The notes beneath the pieces are model-generated. The model searched no databases, was not told where the DNA came from, and saw only the letters and a list, made by a program, of their open reading frames with translations. Both the position numbers and the translations under genes were made by a program. From assembly GCA_900769035.1 (NCBI GenBank), contig CAAGFD010000254.1, positions 1 through 8,870 on the forward strand: a DNA stretch of 8,870 nt, written 5' to 3'. Shown here in pieces: positions 7,481-8,870 of this stretch. The first letter of the stretch is position 1, and every line of letters starts with the position of its first letter. Source of the stretch: Bacteroidales bacterium (GTDB taxonomy: Bacteria > Bacteroidota > Bacteroidia > Bacteroidales > Paludibacteraceae).

Positions 7481-8211
7481 TGATTTACGACACTATAATT
7501 CGCAAAGCAGGGAAAGCGATGAAATGCTATGAAATGCTTTCAGACGGCGATAAAATATTAATAGGATTATCAGGTGGCAAAGATTCTTTAGCTCTTGTGG
7601 AAGTTTTGGCAAATAGAAAAAGAATCTACAAACCGAAAATCGATGTTATAGCTTGTCACATATACATTAATAATATTGGGTATAAATCTGACACCGATTA
7701 TCTTAAACGATTTTGCGAAGAACATGGAGTAAAATTTATTCTTTCAGAAATATCTATCGAAGAAGATAAAAAGAAGAATCGCAATCAATGCTTTTTGTGT
7801 TCATGGTTCAGACGCAAACAACTCTTTAAAATTGCGGAAGAAAACGGATGTAATAAAATTGCTTTCGGGCACCATAAAGATGATGCTATAGAAACATTGC
7901 TTATGAACCAATATTATCAAGGAACGTTCAGTACAATGCCTCCAAAGCTGGAAATGAACAACTACAATGTAACAATAATAAGACCATTGATACTACTCCG
8001 AGAAAAAGAACTTATCGAACTTTCTATGGAGCATGAATATCAAAAACAAGTCAAACAATGCCCCTATGAGAAAGAGAGCAAACGAGATGAAATTAAAGAA
8101 CTGATAACAACGTTAGAACAAATGAATCCGAGCGTAGTAAGCAGTTTGTATAATTCCATGTCAAATATTCAAACGGATTATCTACCTAAGAAAATAAAAG
8201 AAACAATATAA
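7480..8211 (+). CDS. ttcA: TtcA-like tRNA 2-thiocytidine(32) synthetase, PP-loop ATPase
   Basis: Predicted to activate C32 of the tRNA anticodon loop by adenylation and replace its oxygen with sulfur, using an Fe-S cluster. Seen: PP-loop SGGKDS at residues 31-36, CFLCSWFRR with Cys104 and Cys107, GHHKDD at 130-135, and the RPLILLREKELIEL segment typical of the family. E. coli TtcA binds its cluster with the CxxC pair plus a third cysteine in a second CxxC; here that region has a single candidate, Cys194 (QCPYEKES), which is enough for three ligands. At 243 residues it is shorter than E. coli TtcA (311), mainly by lacking terminal extensions. The related TtuA thiolase is less likely because the zinc-finger cysteines at the ends are absent. 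It starts on the last base of the trmD stop, giving a tightly coupled pair; serS follows after 11 bases. Confidence 0.87.
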   Translation: MIYDTIIRKAGKAMKCYEMLSDGDKILIGLSGGKDSLALVEVLANRKRIYKPKIDVIACHIYINNIGYKSDTDYLKRFCEEHGVKFILSEISIEEDKKKNRNQCFLCSWFRRKQLFKIAEENGCNKIAFGHHKDDAIETLLMNQYYQGTFSTMPPKLEMNNYNVTIIRPLILLREKELIELSMEHEYQKQVKQCPYEKESKRDEIKELITTLEQMNPSVVSSLYNSMSNIQTDYLPKKIKETI

Positions 8212-8222
8212 ATACAACAGAT

Positions 8223-8870
8223 ATGTTAACACTAAAGATGATTACTGAGAACCGCGATGAAGTGGTTCGTCGACTAGGTAAAAAGCATTTCGCTCCGGCA
8301 GCAGAAATAATTGATAAAGTGATAGAATTAGATGTAGAGAGGCGTAATTCTCAAAAGAAAAACGACGCATTATTAGCACAAATCAATCAGAATTCGAAGA
8401 GTATCGGAGCACTGATGAAGGAAGGTAAAAAAGAAGAAGTAGAAAATATAAAAGCTAAAGTGGCACAATTAAAAGATGAATCTAAGGAGCTACAAGAAGT
8501 CATCAACAATTGTGAAACAGAGATAAGAAATATCCTTTTACAAGTACCTAATTTACCTAACGAAACAGTACCTGAGGGCACAGGAGCAAGTGACAACAAA
8601 GTAGAGCGCATGGGTGGAAAAAATCCGGACTTTTGTGGATTTACACCTCTACCTCATTGGGAACTTGCAAAGAAATACGACCTCATTGATTTTGAAATGG
8701 GAGTAAAAATAACAGGAGCCGGTTTCCCAATATATAAAGGTCAAGGGGCAAGACTTCAAAGAGCGTTAATCAATTTCTTCCTTGATGAGGCACGTAACGC
8801 TGGATATTTAGAGATAGAGCCTCCATATGTAGTAAATGAAGCCAGCGGTTATGGCACAGGACAATTACCG
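8223..8870 (+). CDS. serS: Serine--tRNA ligase (SerRS), 5' part, cut by the window edge
   Basis: Charges tRNA-Ser (and tRNA-Sec where present) with serine. The 216 codons in the window cover about half of a typical ~424-residue enzyme. Residues 1 to about 105 are the N-terminal domain: MLTLKMITENRDEVVRRLGKK, then a long charged, Leu/Ile-rich antiparallel coiled coil (about 27-100) that grips the long variable arm of tRNA-Ser. The link IRNILLQVPNLPNETVPEG is typical. The class II catalytic core begins at about residue 140 (PHWELAKKYDLIDFE) and runs through GARLQRALINFFLDEA and motif 1, YLEIEPPYVVNEAS, to GTGQLP at the very end of the window. Motifs 2 and 3 lie outside. The ATG at 8223 matches the family N-terminus. 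With an 11-base gap from ttcA it is probably part of the trmD operon. Confidence 0.96.
   Translation, partial: MLTLKMITENRDEVVRRLGKKHFAPAAEIIDKVIELDVERRNSQKKNDALLAQINQNSKSIGALMKEGKKEEVENIKAKVAQLKDESKELQEVINNCETEIRNILLQVPNLPNETVPEGTGASDNKVERMGGKNPDFCGFTPLPHWELAKKYDLIDFEMGVKITGAGFPIYKGQGARLQRALINFFLDEARNAGYLEIEPPYVVNEASGYGTGQLP

Overview
The window looks like a chromosomal segment from a low-GC member of the Bacteroidota, most likely Bacteroidales. Three things point there. First, the protein families: a membrane-anchored SurA/PpiD-type chaperone of about 700 residues, a long-form IspG with a central insert, and a cation/proton antiporter fused to a universal-stress-like tail. Second, two intergenic TAnnTTTG sequences of the kind used as the -7 promoter element in this phylum. 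Third, start codons preceded by A-rich sequence rather than strong Shine-Dalgarno sites. No species can be named from the sequence alone.

Layout, all on the + strand: a PpiD-like periplasmic folding factor (20-2128) ends at a strong perfect-stem terminator (2153-2193). A new transcription unit starts at about 2256 and carries a CPA2-type antiporter (2283-4316), ispG (4318-5979) and the remains of an ABC exporter (5984-6701), with gaps of only 1 and 4 bases. A second TAnnTTTG promoter (6761-6768) precedes trmD (6806-7480), which overlaps a ttcA-like tRNA thiolase gene (7480-8211) by one base. serS follows 11 bases later and runs off the right edge (8223-8870).

The last three genes form a tRNA block: G37 methylation, C32 thiolation and serine charging. 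The middle unit joins ion homeostasis and isoprenoid precursor synthesis, with no obvious functional link beyond shared transcription.

The most notable anomaly is the ABC locus. The first ~67 codons of an ATPase, with Walker A intact, are joined out of frame to the last ~170 codons of an ABC-2 permease. Everything between them is missing, which means either a ~1 kb deletion or an assembly join. The second notable point is that the antiporter seems to lack the acidic membrane residue I would expect in this family. I found no CRISPR array, insertion sequence, tRNA or rRNA gene, and no convincing new defence or mobile system.
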